Assembly: GCA_965223835.1 (NCBI GenBank)
Contig: CBDCXQ010000001.1
Span: 4,216,001-4,280,000, forward strand
Origin: CAVYXZ01 sp965223835
Lineage (GTDB): Bacteria; Chloroflexota; Anaerolineae; Aggregatilineales; Phototrophicaceae
Reading direction: 5' to 3'
DNA: 64,000 bases
Made by a program: the position numbers and the translations under genes. Below, one piece after another: positions 18,615-27,137 of the stretch (position 1 is the stretch's first letter; each line of letters begins with the position of its first letter). The notes under the pieces are model-generated. The model did not search any database, had not been told where the DNA came from, and worked only from the letters and a program-made list of their open reading frames with translations.

Positions 18615-18750
18615 GATATTTCTCCCGTTTCACTTTGCTATACCTCTCTATACGCGCAGTTTCGGTCAAGGTTGCATCTATAAACCCCCAGCTATTGGTG
18701 TGGTCACCCGCTGGTGCTTACCAGATTACAAACCTGTTGCAACCCAATCC

Positions 18751-18770
18751 TGCAAGGTAATTGCAAGGTA
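18751..18770. repeat. Direct repeat TGCAAGGTA x2, 11-bp spacing
   Basis: TGCAAGGTA occurs at 18751-18759 and 18762-18770, start-to-start 11 bp, i.e. about one helical turn. It lies in the promoter region of the receiver gene. Direct repeats one turn apart are typical of response-regulator and activator sites, but no protein can be assigned. Confidence 0.4.
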
Positions 18771-18828
18771 TTACAATTAATCTAACGATTGTGGAGTTGT
18801 ATTTTGCACATTTGTAGATGGGATCAAA

Positions 18829-19197
18829 ATGCCTGCACGCGTGTTGGTGGTTGAAGACGAACCAGACATTCAAAAGATGATGGCCCTCTTTCTTGCCACA
18901 CTCGAACATGTGAAATTGGTCGGGCAGGCTTATTCTGGTTCAGAGGCGGTTTCACTCACCGCCCAGGTCAATCCCGATGTGATCCTGTTAGATTTGATGC
19001 TGCCGCAGATGAATGGCCTGGAAGCCTTACAGATGATTCAGCAGCAGGGCCAGCGCCCACATGTTATTCTGGTCAGCGCCTATGCCGACAATAGTGGCAT
19101 TCGCCAGCAAGCCCGTAACCTGGGTATCACCGAATTTATCCCCAAGCCAATCAACCTCCACCTTCTAAGCACCCGGCTTCAGCCTGCTCACAAATAA
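18829..19197 (+). CDS. Single-domain response regulator (receiver only)
   Basis: 122 residues comprising just a CheY-like receiver: acidic pocket VVEDEPD, phospho-acceptor Asp55 in VILLDLMLPQMNG, Ser83 in LVSAYAD and Lys106 in FIPKPIN. No output domain follows, so it should act by phosphorelay or protein contact. No histidine kinase is adjacent. Two direct TGCAAGGTA repeats lie 60-80 bp upstream. Confidence 0.93.
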   Translation: MPARVLVVEDEPDIQKMMALFLATLEHVKLVGQAYSGSEAVSLTAQVNPDVILLDLMLPQMNGLEALQMIQQQGQRPHVILVSAYADNSGIRQQARNLGITEFIPKPINLHLLSTRLQPAHK

Positions 19198-19268
19198 ATC
19201 GCATTCGGCGCCGCCTACTTGAGAGCCAGTTCGATTCCAACTTTCCGGCATTATATGATTCTCACTGA

Positions 19269-19297
19269 TTGACAAAATATTTAGACTAAGCTAAAAT
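19269..19297 (+). promoter_or_regulatory. Consensus sigma-70 promoter for the membrane/ICMT operon
   Basis: TTGACA at 19269-19274, a 17-bp spacer, then TAAAAT at 19292-19297. This is the best housekeeping promoter in the window. Predicted start near 19304 leaves a leader of about 28 nt containing AAGGA eight bases before the ATG at 19332. Confidence 0.8.
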
Positions 19298-19331
19298 TAA
19301 ATTTATACTGTATAAATAAAGGACCGGAATC

Positions 19332-19625
19332 ATGTTGCTTGACCTGTATCTGGCTGGACTGCTGTACAGCTTCGGCGCGGTAATCTTCAATCGCTTCGAG
19401 GAACGCACGGCGATCAGTAAACGGCTACGCAAATTGGTGTTCTATCATGGCATTGCGGCACTGCTCGTGTTCACCGTTGGGCGTCCCTGGTCACTCTTAT
19501 GGATATTCGGGATGATGAGCATCGGCCTGACATTCCATTTCTGGTGGACCTTGAAGCATCAAATTCATCCACTGACGGCTGAACCCCGTGAAACTTACTA
19601 TGCGCTACGAGGTTGGGAGTCATGA
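19332..19625 (+). CDS. Small integral membrane protein, 97 aa
   Basis: Three hydrophobic stretches are visible (LLDLYLAGLLYSFGAVIF, VFYHGIAALLVFTVG, LLWIFGMMSIGLTFHFWWTL), separated by a basic loop (EERTAISKRLRKL). No family recognised. It has its own consensus promoter and AAGGA ribosome site, and its TGA overlaps the ATG of the following methyltransferase-like gene (ATGA). The two proteins are therefore made together and may work together in the membrane. Confidence 0.75.
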   Translation: MLLDLYLAGLLYSFGAVIFNRFEERTAISKRLRKLVFYHGIAALLVFTVGRPWSLLWIFGMMSIGLTFHFWWTLKHQIHPLTAEPRETYYALRGWES

Positions 19626-20212
19626 GTGGAACGGCTTTTCACACAGCATTTGTGCTCGTCATGCTGGCCTTTATCGGCCTGCGTGGCTATTACCAGACCA
19701 AAGCGGTTCGGGCACGTGGTCCAGCGGAATATAAAGAGGGTCGGTCTCATTTTCTGGTCCGACTCGTTCTCGGCATACCCCTCTTACTGTTGCTCACCGG
19801 CTACATGTTGCGGCCATCGCTGCTCAGTTGGGCACAGTTCAGCCTACCCCCTGCATTGCAATGGCTCGGAGTCGCGCTCGGCATTTTGAGCATCGGCTTG
19901 CTGATCTGGGTGCATGAGGCGCTGGGAGTCAATTTCTCACGAACGCTGCACATCCGCGCTGAGCATACACTCGTTACCGCTGGGCCTTATCGCTGGGTAC
20001 GCCACCCCATGTACACGATGTTGTTCCTGCTGGGGGTGGCGATTTTGCTGCTCACAGCGAATTGGCTCATTGGTGGATTCTTCCTGGGCAGTTTCTTCCT
20101 GACCGTGTTTAATCGTGTTGCCAACGAAGAACAAGCTATGATCGAAAAGTTTGGCAACGACTACGAGCAGTACAGGCAACGAACCAAACGGTTTGTCCCC
20201 GGTTTGATTTGA
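19622..20212 (+). CDS. Isoprenylcysteine carboxyl methyltransferase (ICMT)/PEMT-family membrane protein
   Basis: 196 residues with four to five membrane segments. The C-terminal half carries the family signature: HTLVTAGPYRWVRHPMYTM, then ANEEQAMIEKFGNDYEQYRQ and RFVPGL. This pattern binds S-adenosylmethionine at the membrane face in ICMT and phospholipid methyltransferases. Substrates of bacterial members are mostly unknown (isoprenoid or phospholipid head groups). The ATG at 19622 overlaps the stop of the preceding gene, which fixes the start. It is the second gene of a two-gene operon driven from 19269. Confidence 0.88.
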   Translation: MSGTAFHTAFVLVMLAFIGLRGYYQTKAVRARGPAEYKEGRSHFLVRLVLGIPLLLLLTGYMLRPSLLSWAQFSLPPALQWLGVALGILSIGLLIWVHEALGVNFSRTLHIRAEHTLVTAGPYRWVRHPMYTMLFLLGVAILLLTANWLIGGFFLGSFFLTVFNRVANEEQAMIEKFGNDYEQYRQRTKRFVPGLI

Positions 20213-20242
20213 GCCTGCTGGCTATCATCCCCTTAACGCCCA

Positions 20243-20287
20243 TGATAAAATGCACTGCTAGCTTGTCGGTGGTGAGGGGATATATCC
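20243..20287 (+). promoter_or_regulatory. Possible promoter and palindrome ahead of the PucR gene
   Basis: TGATAAAAT (20243-20251) fits an extended -10. The leader then contains the perfect 10-bp palindrome GGATATATCC (20278-20287), 25-34 bp before the ATG, which might be an operator. No -35 box is seen, so both are tentative. Confidence 0.35.
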
Positions 20288-20311
20288 TCCACATTTTCAG
20301 ACGAAACAGTC

Positions 20312-21922
20312 ATGCTCACAGTCGCAAACACACTTCAACTCTCGGCATTCAACAGTGGTCGCGTGGTTGCCGGGGATGCCGGTCTGCATAAAATCGTGAA
20401 CTGGGTTCATGTCATGGGCGTACCCGATGCAGCCCGCTGGCTAAACGGTGGTGAACTCATCCTGACCACTTATATTAATCTTCCGGCCAACAGCGTTGGG
20501 CAGTGTGCCTACCTGCAAGCGCTGATTGATAAAGGCGTCGCCGGATTGGTACTGGCAGTGGGCAATACGGTCGATCATGCGCCGGATTACCTGCTGGAAC
20601 TGGCCGATCGGTGTGATTTTCCGCTCATCGAGATCCCCTATGATGCCCGCTTTATCGACATGGCCCGCAGCGCCAATGAGCAGATCTCCAATAAAAACAT
20701 GGCGCTGGTCTCACGCGCCTTACACATCCACCGCGTTTTGACGCAATTGGTCCTGGATGGCGGTGACTTGCAGGATTTAGCGACGCGGCTGGCAGATTTG
20801 ATTGGTCAGAGTATCAGCATCGAGAATGAGCGGTTCGAAGCCCTGGCAAGCGCCAATATCATGGCCTATGACGAAGCTCGCCGATATACGCTCAAGGAAG
20901 GCCGCACTGACCCCCGCCTCGTGCAAGTGCTTGAAGAACAGGGCTATCTGGGTGAAATCCAGCGCACCCTGCGCCCGGTCAAATTACCCGCCCTACCCGC
21001 TGTTGGGCTGGAAATGGAGCGTATCCTTGCGCCCATCGTGGTGCATGGCAACCTGTATGGCTATGTCTGGATTATTGCGGATGACCGTCCCCTGACTGAT
21101 CTCGACCACATGGCAATCGAAAGTGGTGCAACGATTGCAGCACTCATGCTGTTGCATCAGGAAGCGGTTCACAGCGCCGAAGCCTCACTCAAGGGAAGTT
21201 TTCTGGCACAATTGATTGAAGGCACCAATGACCGGGCAGTGATTCTGACCGATCAGGCGCTGCGCTTTGGTATTGACCTGAGCCGTTCGTTTTATTTGCT
21301 GGTGCTGGATACTCAGGCTCCGGGTGAATGGCGTCCTCAGCAGGTCTATCGGCGCGTCAACCATTTAGCTACGTTACACAAATGGCCGGTGGTGGCCGGG
21401 CAATTCGCCGGGCATGTCGTCATGCTGGTGCAAAACGACGCCGACCTGGAAGCTATTACCTCCCAGATTCATACACGGGCCAACGGCACGCCGCTACGGA
21501 TCAGTATCAGCCCCTTGCAATCCGCTGCTGATAATATGCCGCTTGCCTATCAACAATGCCATGAAGCGCTGCAAATCGCACAGCGGCTTCAACTGCCCGA
21601 TCCGACAATTGACTTCACGAATCTGGGCTATTTACACGCGTTATATCAGGCCGGGCCGGGTAGCCTGCACAGCAACCCCCATATTCCAGTGTTGCGACAA
21701 CTGCAAGCCGAGCAACAGGCCGATCTGTTCCATACCTTAGAAGCCTACCTCGATGCGGGGGGCAACAGCGTCCAGACCGCCGAAACACTCCACATCCACC
21801 GCAGCACCCTCAATTATCGCTTGCAACGCATCAAAGAAATCTGCCGCTGCGACCTCTCCGACCCCACCTTGCGCCTCAATTTGCAGGTGGCACTCAAGCT
21901 GCTGCGTCTGTTTGACGAATAG
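20312..21922 (+). CDS. PucR/CdaR-family transcriptional regulator
   Basis: 536 residues in the PucR order. The N-terminal PucR ligand domain (about 1-125) includes VNWVHVMGVPDAARWLNGGE and the segment LPANSVGQCAYLQALIDKGV. A GAF/GGDEF-like middle (about 130-420) follows. The C-terminal PucR helix-turn-helix is YLDAGGNSVQTAETLHIHRS followed by TLNYRLQRIKEI. Members sense nitrogen-rich catabolites (purines, amino acids, diacids) and usually activate adjacent catabolic operons. No such operon is adjacent here: neighbours are an ICMT-like gene upstream and a secreted peptidase downstream, so the target is open. Confidence 0.92.
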   Translation: MLTVANTLQLSAFNSGRVVAGDAGLHKIVNWVHVMGVPDAARWLNGGELILTTYINLPANSVGQCAYLQALIDKGVAGLVLAVGNTVDHAPDYLLELADRCDFPLIEIPYDARFIDMARSANEQISNKNMALVSRALHIHRVLTQLVLDGGDLQDLATRLADLIGQSISIENERFEALASANIMAYDEARRYTLKEGRTDPRLVQVLEEQGYLGEIQRTLRPVKLPALPAVGLEMERILAPIVVHGNLYGYVWIIADDRPLTDLDHMAIESGATIAALMLLHQEAVHSAEASLKGSFLAQLIEGTNDRAVILTDQALRFGIDLSRSFYLLVLDTQAPGEWRPQQVYRRVNHLATLHKWPVVAGQFAGHVVMLVQNDADLEAITSQIHTRANGTPLRISISPLQSAADNMPLAYQQCHEALQIAQRLQLPDPTIDFTNLGYLHALYQAGPGSLHSNPHIPVLRQLQAEQQADLFHTLEAYLDAGGNSVQTAETLHIHRSTLNYRLQRIKEICRCDLSDPTLRLNLQVALKLLRLFDE

Positions 21923-22143
21923 ACGATTAAAAGGCTAATGGAGTGCTCATAGCAACCATTGCCATCGTCTTATACAATTCATCGTGGCCTAGAGGGCATT
22001 GAAACCGGTCGGCCAGGATCGATTGTCAAGTTTTGGTCATATACACCTGATACAATATGTCGTTTTCAGACTTGCCGCCTGATCGGGCAGAACACCTCGT
22101 AACATACGCCACATTTAAATATTCATCGCAAAAGGTAGACACA

Positions 22144-24066
22144 ATGCCAAGAAGAACGCTGATCTTAATTCTCATGCTGACATTGTTTGCGGGTACAGCC
22201 GCCGCGCAAGACGTTCAAATTCCCCATTATGAGCCGATGCATGGCTGCTTCACCGACATCACGATTGACCTGGACTATGAGTGCGGCTATGTCACCGTAC
22301 CTGAATTTTATGACGGACGCACAGACAGAACACTGCGCTTAGCGGTCGTTCGTATATTTGCCGTTGGCGCGGGTGAACCGAATGCGCCCATATTCTTTAT
22401 GGATGGCGGTCCTGGTGGTAGTTTGCTGATTAATCTCGGTCTCGATCAATTCGCAATTTCCCAGGAGTCGGGTATGGCAGATGATCCAGAAGCCGCCACT
22501 CCCGTTCTGGATATGTTGGCAACGCGTGACTTTGTACTCTTCTCACAGCGCGGCACCCAGTTCAGTGAGCCAGCACTGGTTTGTGAGGAAGACAACGAAC
22601 TTAGAGTGCGTGCCCTCGAACTGGACTTCGAGGCGCAACGTGAACTCGCGCGTGAGCTACTTCAATCCTGCGTGGATGCTTATGCCGCGGAAGGTGTCGA
22701 TCTCAATGCGTACACCAATTTCGCCAACGCTGATGATGTCAACGCGGTGCGCGAGGCACTCGGTTACGATCAAATCATCTTCTACGGCGAATCCTACGGT
22801 GCACAACTCGGTCAACATGTCATGCAGCGACATCCTGATATCCTCGAGGCGGCGATTCTCGATGGTGTCAATTCGGTATCGAAAGTGGAGTGGACTCAGG
22901 ATCTTGGTCCTGTGCTGGAGCAGGGCATCAACACCCTGCTAATGCTCTGTGCTGAAGATGAATTGTGTGCAGATAAGCTCGGAAATCCGGAATCTCTGCT
23001 TGTAGATGCCTTCGCACGCGTTCAAGAAGCGCCTGTTATGGCGACATATACTGCGGCAGACGGTAGCAGTTATCAAATCAAAGTCACGCCAGAGGTTCTA
23101 GCTATCACGCTCGAAACGATATTTGTAGATTCCAGTATACGCCCCAGTATCCCGCTCATGTTAGCCGAACTGCGTGACGGTGATGCGAGCCGAATGGCAG
23201 CCACAATCGGTGATGAAGCGACCGACACAATGGAGGAAGACGCTTTTGTGGCAGAGCTGATGCACCAGGCGATGGTCTGTTCTGATGATCCGCCCCAAAT
23301 CGAAGCAAGCTATGATACGAGTGGTTATTCTGCGTTTGCGTTGTTCACTGAGCAGGTGGGAGCGCTCCAATATGTTGATGGATGCGAGATTCTGGATTTG
23401 GAGCAACTGCCTGATTCGAGCGATATTGACGTGACGGTTAACGTGCCAACCCTTATTCTAGGTGGTGGACTGGATGTGCGAACACCTATCTTCCGCAATC
23501 AAGAAGTGGCCGATAGGCTGCCGAATAGTCGCCTTATCACGTTTGAATATAGCGACCATGTGCAATATCGCGGTGATTTCGCGCCCTGTGCTGCTGCCAT
23601 TGTGAGCGCCTTTGTAGTTAATCCCACATCGCTGAATGATCTGGATGCGAGTTGCACAGCGACTGCTATCGCACCGCCCACACTAAAATTGCCGCCCCTG
23701 GTTATCACGGATATTATCGGCACTGAATTCGTATTTACTGGTATTTATGCTGCATCAAGTGAAGAATTCGTCACACCACCAGAAGGTGGTAATTATTCCA
23801 TCACCTTCATGGATGCTGAAAATCTGACGATCAACGCCGACTGCAACGCGGTCAATGCCAGCTATGTGGCGGGCGAGGACGACGCAATCAGTATCGAACT
23901 CGGTGCCAGCACGATGGTCGCTTGCCCTGAAGGATCCATTGCTGATGATTTCCTGGCTGTGATTGAAAGTTCATCTTCAATCTCAATAATTGACGCTGGT
24001 GAGCTATTTATCTTGCTTCTAGAAGCAGAAGATAGTTCAAATGTGGGCTTTAATGCACCAAGATAG
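22144..24066 (+). CDS. Secreted S33-type alpha/beta-hydrolase peptidase fused to a META domain
   Basis: 640 residues from ATG 22144 (AAAGG eight bases upstream). A signal peptide (RRTLILILMLTLFAGTAAAQ) is followed by a tripeptidyl-aminopeptidase-like hydrolase: oxyanion region FMDGGPGGS, nucleophile elbow GESYG (Ser217), acid GGGLDVRTP (Asp444) and SDHVQYRG (His472), with the cap between. The last 110 or so residues fit a META (HslJ-like) domain: NYSITF, then ADCNAVNASYVAG, then STMVACPEGSIADDFLAVI. META domains occur in envelope-stress and lipoprotein contexts, and fusion behind an S33 peptidase is uncommon. Likely role: outside-cell release of N-terminal peptides or ester hydrolysis. Neighbour genes give no further hint. 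Confidence 0.87.
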   Translation: MPRRTLILILMLTLFAGTAAAQDVQIPHYEPMHGCFTDITIDLDYECGYVTVPEFYDGRTDRTLRLAVVRIFAVGAGEPNAPIFFMDGGPGGSLLINLGLDQFAISQESGMADDPEAATPVLDMLATRDFVLFSQRGTQFSEPALVCEEDNELRVRALELDFEAQRELARELLQSCVDAYAAEGVDLNAYTNFANADDVNAVREALGYDQIIFYGESYGAQLGQHVMQRHPDILEAAILDGVNSVSKVEWTQDLGPVLEQGINTLLMLCAEDELCADKLGNPESLLVDAFARVQEAPVMATYTAADGSSYQIKVTPEVLAITLETIFVDSSIRPSIPLMLAELRDGDASRMAATIGDEATDTMEEDAFVAELMHQAMVCSDDPPQIEASYDTSGYSAFALFTEQVGALQYVDGCEILDLEQLPDSSDIDVTVNVPTLILGGGLDVRTPIFRNQEVADRLPNSRLITFEYSDHVQYRGDFAPCAAAIVSAFVVNPTSLNDLDASCTATAIAPPTLKLPPLVITDIIGTEFVFTGIYAASSEEFVTPPEGGNYSITFMDAENLTINADCNAVNASYVAGEDDAISIELGASTMVACPEGSIADDFLAVIESSSSISIIDAGELFILLLEAEDSSNVGFNAPR

Positions 24067-24119
24067 TGCCTGACACGCACTCATTCCTCAAAAAAGGGGT
24101 GCGCACACAAATCGGAAGC

Positions 24120-24150
24120 GGGAGTACTGTTCTAATAGGGTAGTACTCCC
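24120..24150. other. Perfect 9-bp hairpin between convergent genes
   Basis: GGGAGTACT and AGTACTCCC with a 13-base loop, between the peptidase and the leftward propeller gene. No T run on either side, so a factor-dependent end or RNA-stability element is as likely as an intrinsic terminator. Confidence 0.45.
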
Positions 24151-24188
24151 ATATAAGATACCCCTACCACTATAAAGGAATTGGCAGG

Positions 24189-25076
24189 TCAAGCGTGAGG
24201 CACGGCGTTCATATCTTCTGGTTTCGCCACACATAGAACGCCGGACAGCGCGAATACCAGGGTGCCATCATTGCCAATCGCTACCTGACGCAGCGCGACC
24301 ATTGACGGCGGCAAATCAGCCAGAAGCTGCACCTGCCGCGCTTGCAACAATAAATCAGCCGCATGGCCTTGATAATGCGGTTTCAAATCTGCACCATCAT
24401 AAATACGAATCACATTGGTTTCGCGGTCGCCACACACCAGCCACTGGCCGTCCGGCGCACAGGCAAACGCCCCAACTGGATAATGCAGGTCCCGCCGTTG
24501 GACCGTCTTACCCGCCAGGTCAAGTTCCAGCAGCGTGAAACCATGTGCCACATAGATGCGTTTCCCGCCATCAGGTACGGCAATTGCCGCGAATTCGTCG
24601 GCATCAAAATTGGAGAGATCAATCGCGAATTGTCCAACGGGAATGTTCCGCTGAAATAAATGCAAGCGCCCATCAGCCGCTAACCCACCGATCAAACCCA
24701 GCGCCCGATCCAGCGCAACGCGCAAAAATGTGCCGGTAAGTTTCACTTCGGTAGGACCAACATTGAGAAGCATCTGGCCCGACACAAGATGATACAGGCG
24801 CAATTGCCCACTGTGGCTCACCAGAATGTCGGCAATATCCCCCACTATTACCGGGGGGTAGGACCCATCTCGTACCGCCAGCTCCGGTAGCAAGGCCTGC
24901 CAGTGGCCGTAGTCTCGATTTTCTAGATCGCTAAACTGCTTTTCACCGATGGCTGCGCCGGTTTCGACATCAAAATAGAAAACCCGACCGGGGTGTGTCC
25001 AGGCCGCGACGATATGCGGCGAAACGACATCCAGGCGTGCCAGAATTTGATTCGAGAGGTGCAAACGCCAGGGCAT
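24189..25076 (-). CDS. Hypothetical beta-propeller-like protein
   Basis: 295 residues from ATG 25076. A longer frame starting with TTG at 25148 is possible but poorly supported by ribosome sites; the chosen start also has only a weak GGATGG. Short, repeating four-strand units are visible, for example VVSPHIVAAWTHPGRVFYFD, LVSHSGQLRLYHL, AVPDGGKRIYVAH, CAPDGQWLVCGDRETNVIRI and AIGNDGTLVFALSG, which suggest a seven-bladed propeller. No signal peptide is seen, so it may be cytoplasmic. Function not recognised. Confidence 0.7.
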   Translation of the reverse strand: MPWRLHLSNQILARLDVVSPHIVAAWTHPGRVFYFDVETGAAIGEKQFSDLENRDYGHWQALLPELAVRDGSYPPVIVGDIADILVSHSGQLRLYHLVSGQMLLNVGPTEVKLTGTFLRVALDRALGLIGGLAADGRLHLFQRNIPVGQFAIDLSNFDADEFAAIAVPDGGKRIYVAHGFTLLELDLAGKTVQRRDLHYPVGAFACAPDGQWLVCGDRETNVIRIYDGADLKPHYQGHAADLLLQARQVQLLADLPPSMVALRQVAIGNDGTLVFALSGVLCVAKPEDMNAVPHA

Positions 25077-25196
25077 AAAACCATCCGGCTTGGGATAAAT
25101 TTGGGATATTCTTGGGATAAGCGTACAATAGGCTCCACAAATTGGCAATTACCATCCACTTGCTAACCTCACGATCAGAGCGGCCCGTTTCGCGGG

Positions 25197-26144
25197 CTAT
25201 TGCGGTGGTTCGCGTAATTGAATCGTGCCACGCGGCACAATCAATTGATAACGCACGACAATATCAGACGTGTCGTAATCGCGGGCTTCCAGGGCATCGG
25301 GATTCGCCAGCAGATTATAGGTCGAGGCATCGTACAGCGGCGCCTTGCCAGGATCGCGAACCAGTTGGAAATGTCCGGCAACTTCAGGATCAATAAACAC
25401 GGTAATATCCCCGGTAGCGACGGCCAGCGTTCCCAGCAGCGTGTCTGGGTCGGAAAACAACGGGGCGTATACGGGCAGCGTCACCAGTGCATCCCCCTGT
25501 TGTAGATCCAGATTGAGTCGTTCCAGCAGCAGCCCACTGGTATTCAACGTCACATTCCCGCTGAAACCCCGCAGGTCAATATCCAGCGGCACATTAGCCG
25601 GTAACTCTAACCGCAGGATTCCCCGGCCAACATTCGCGAGCATGGGGAATTCATTGACCTGCTGCTCATTCACCGCCAAGTCAGCCGTGATGTCGGCTTC
25701 ATTATAGGAGATTTCAAGTTGACTCTCCGCACTGCCCACAAACTCGCCACTGATCGTGCGATCATCGCCCAGGCGGCGCAGCAATTCAACGTCAGTCGCC
25801 AGCGTATTAATCTTCAGCCGTAGTAACGTGACATCAGTGCCAATATTCTCAAGCACTGGCTCTTGATAATCGTCCCGCTGTTGAGTCGCCCGCGTGGTAA
25901 AACTGGCATAGGCAACCCCCGCGACGATCACCACACTGACGATCAGGGCCAGGCCGCTACCGAAGGTAACACGAGCACCTAGCACTAAGGAGAGACCTGC
26001 CAGAATCAGCAGCGCCGGCCAGGCTCGCAGCAGCAAATCGAAAATCGAATCGGGTAATATTTGCAACGCCCTTAAAACCAGCGCCAGTGCCACAGCCAGC
26101 AGCACCAATCCCCACAGCAAATTTGTCCGGCGTCGTATCCGCAT
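25197..26144 (-). CDS. LiaF-like membrane protein (LiaI-LiaF TM region plus toast-rack-like domain)
   Basis: 315 residues. Residues 1-85 hold three to four hydrophobic segments in the pattern of LiaI/LiaF-like N-terminal regions (RTNLLWGLVLLAVALALVLR, RAWPALLILAGLSLVLGARV). The rest is a beta-rich domain with LKINTLATDVELLRRLGDD and NVPLDIDLRGFSGNVTLNTS, comparable to three more copies at 45.9-49 kb. It starts three bases after the stop of the PspC-domain gene, so both form one unit. LiaF/PspC-type proteins report cell-envelope stress in Bacillota. A similar role is inferred, but no LiaRS-like pair is next to it. Confidence 0.82.
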   Translation of the reverse strand: MRIRRRTNLLWGLVLLAVALALVLRALQILPDSIFDLLLRAWPALLILAGLSLVLGARVTFGSGLALIVSVVIVAGVAYASFTTRATQQRDDYQEPVLENIGTDVTLLRLKINTLATDVELLRRLGDDRTISGEFVGSAESQLEISYNEADITADLAVNEQQVNEFPMLANVGRGILRLELPANVPLDIDLRGFSGNVTLNTSGLLLERLNLDLQQGDALVTLPVYAPLFSDPDTLLGTLAVATGDITVFIDPEVAGHFQLVRDPGKAPLYDASTYNLLANPDALEARDYDTSDIVVRYQLIVPRGTIQLREPPQ

Positions 26145-26147
26145 GAC

Positions 26148-26510
26148 CTATCCTCGCACCTGCCGCAGGAAAAAAACAACGCTGACCAGCAGAATCACCC
26201 CCAACCAGTAGAGCGGCTCACCACCCGGTCCAACCAGCCCGCCATTTAACCACATCACCCAACCAACCAGCGTGGCAATTCCCAGCACTACGACCAGCAA
26301 AAATAGGCCAGAGCCACCCCGCTGTCGGCCTACCAGGGTTTCCTGTGGTAGCAGCATCCAGCACACAAGGTACAACAGGGCAAATGCCCCGAAAGTCACG
26401 ACACTAAGAATCAGAAAAATAACGCGGAACCACCACGGATTGAGGGGTAGCAATGCGCCTAGCCCACCACAGACTCCGCCAAGTACGCGATCTGTGAAAC
26501 TTCGGTACAT
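26148..26510 (-). CDS. PspC-domain membrane protein
   Basis: 120 residues. The N terminus is a clear PspC domain: YRSFTDRVLGGVCGGLGALL, then PWWFRVIFLILSV and LLYLVCWMLLPQE. Two further hydrophobic segments follow (about 65-85 and 97-115). PspC proteins sit in the cytoplasmic membrane and take part in phage-shock/envelope-stress signalling. It is directly followed by the LiaF-like gene (3-bp gap). The promoter should lie in the 65 bp upstream, which also contains a 7-bp inverted repeat (CGCTAGC/GCTAGCG, 26552-26579) near the end of the FHA gene. Confidence 0.9.
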   Translation of the reverse strand: MYRSFTDRVLGGVCGGLGALLPLNPWWFRVIFLILSVVTFGAFALLYLVCWMLLPQETLVGRQRGGSGLFLLVVVLGIATLVGWVMWLNGGLVGPGGEPLYWLGVILLVSVVFFLRQVRG

Positions 26511-26575
26511 TGAAGTGCTTTCTAGTTGTTCAATACTGGCTTAATAGTACGTCGCTAGCCACCGCTTGGCAAGCG

Positions 26576-27025
26576 CTAGCGCGAGGAACGCACAAAACGC
26601 AGCACAGCCCGCAGGCGACCAAACTCTAATTCATCACCATCACGTAGCCGATAACGGATGTGTGGTTTCAACTGAAACCCGTTAATCCGCGTTCCGTTGG
26701 TGCTGTCGAGGTCTTCGATAAATAGGGTTGCATCTTCATTGGTAATACGCGCATGTACACGCGAAACACCATTGGTAAGACCCGCAAATGGCCCAAGATC
26801 AACCTCAGGTCGTTGATTCCAACGTGAGTCTTCACGTCCGACCAGCATCTCATCCATCACCGAAACGCCGAGAGTGGTTCGATTCTCACTGCCAATCTGC
26901 AATAGCAAACGCCAGGGTGGCCTGCCCGGATCATCCGCCGGGCGAGGACCCCGATCTCGCATCACATCCGCGGGACGACGGGCCTGCAAAATATCGGTAT
27001 TTCCATCGTTGCGCCTGGTTGCCAA
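26576..27025 (-). CDS. FHA-domain protein
   Basis: 149 residues if it starts at TTG 27025, which has GAGGAG ten bases upstream. An open frame continues to 27226 but would overlap the divergent gene at 27138, so the longer form is disfavoured. The C-terminal 100 residues form an FHA phosphothreonine-binding domain: VGREDSRWNQRPEVDLGPF, VSRVHARITN, DLDSTNGTRING and YRLRDGDELEFGRL. All core residues (G-R, S-x-x-H, N-G-T) are present. A Pro/Arg-rich linker precedes it (RPADVMRDRGPRPADDPGRP). It probably docks onto a Thr-phosphorylated partner; no Ser/Thr kinase is present in the window. It is divergent from a secreted beta-solenoid membrane protein. Confidence 0.82.
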   Translation of the reverse strand: MATRRNDGNTDILQARRPADVMRDRGPRPADDPGRPPWRLLLQIGSENRTTLGVSVMDEMLVGREDSRWNQRPEVDLGPFAGLTNGVSRVHARITNEDATLFIEDLDSTNGTRINGFQLKPHIRYRLRDGDELEFGRLRAVLRFVRSSR

Positions 27026-27137
27026 CCGTGCCTGACTCCTCTGATAACCATGTGTTGTAGTGTCAGCCAGGAACCGGGAATTTGCAATAGGCGCTCTGTA
27101 CCGTACAATCAGTTCATAAGCGACAGGAGACTCGTGT

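Noticed and set aside
24545..24739. Frames opposite the propeller gene at 24.2-25.1 kb
   Set aside because: No ribosome site and no family; the minus-strand propeller repeats explain the region.
26552..26581. CGCTAGC inverted repeat as a terminator of the FHA gene
   Set aside because: Stem only seven bp with a 16-base loop and no T run; may be an operator near the PspC promoter instead.
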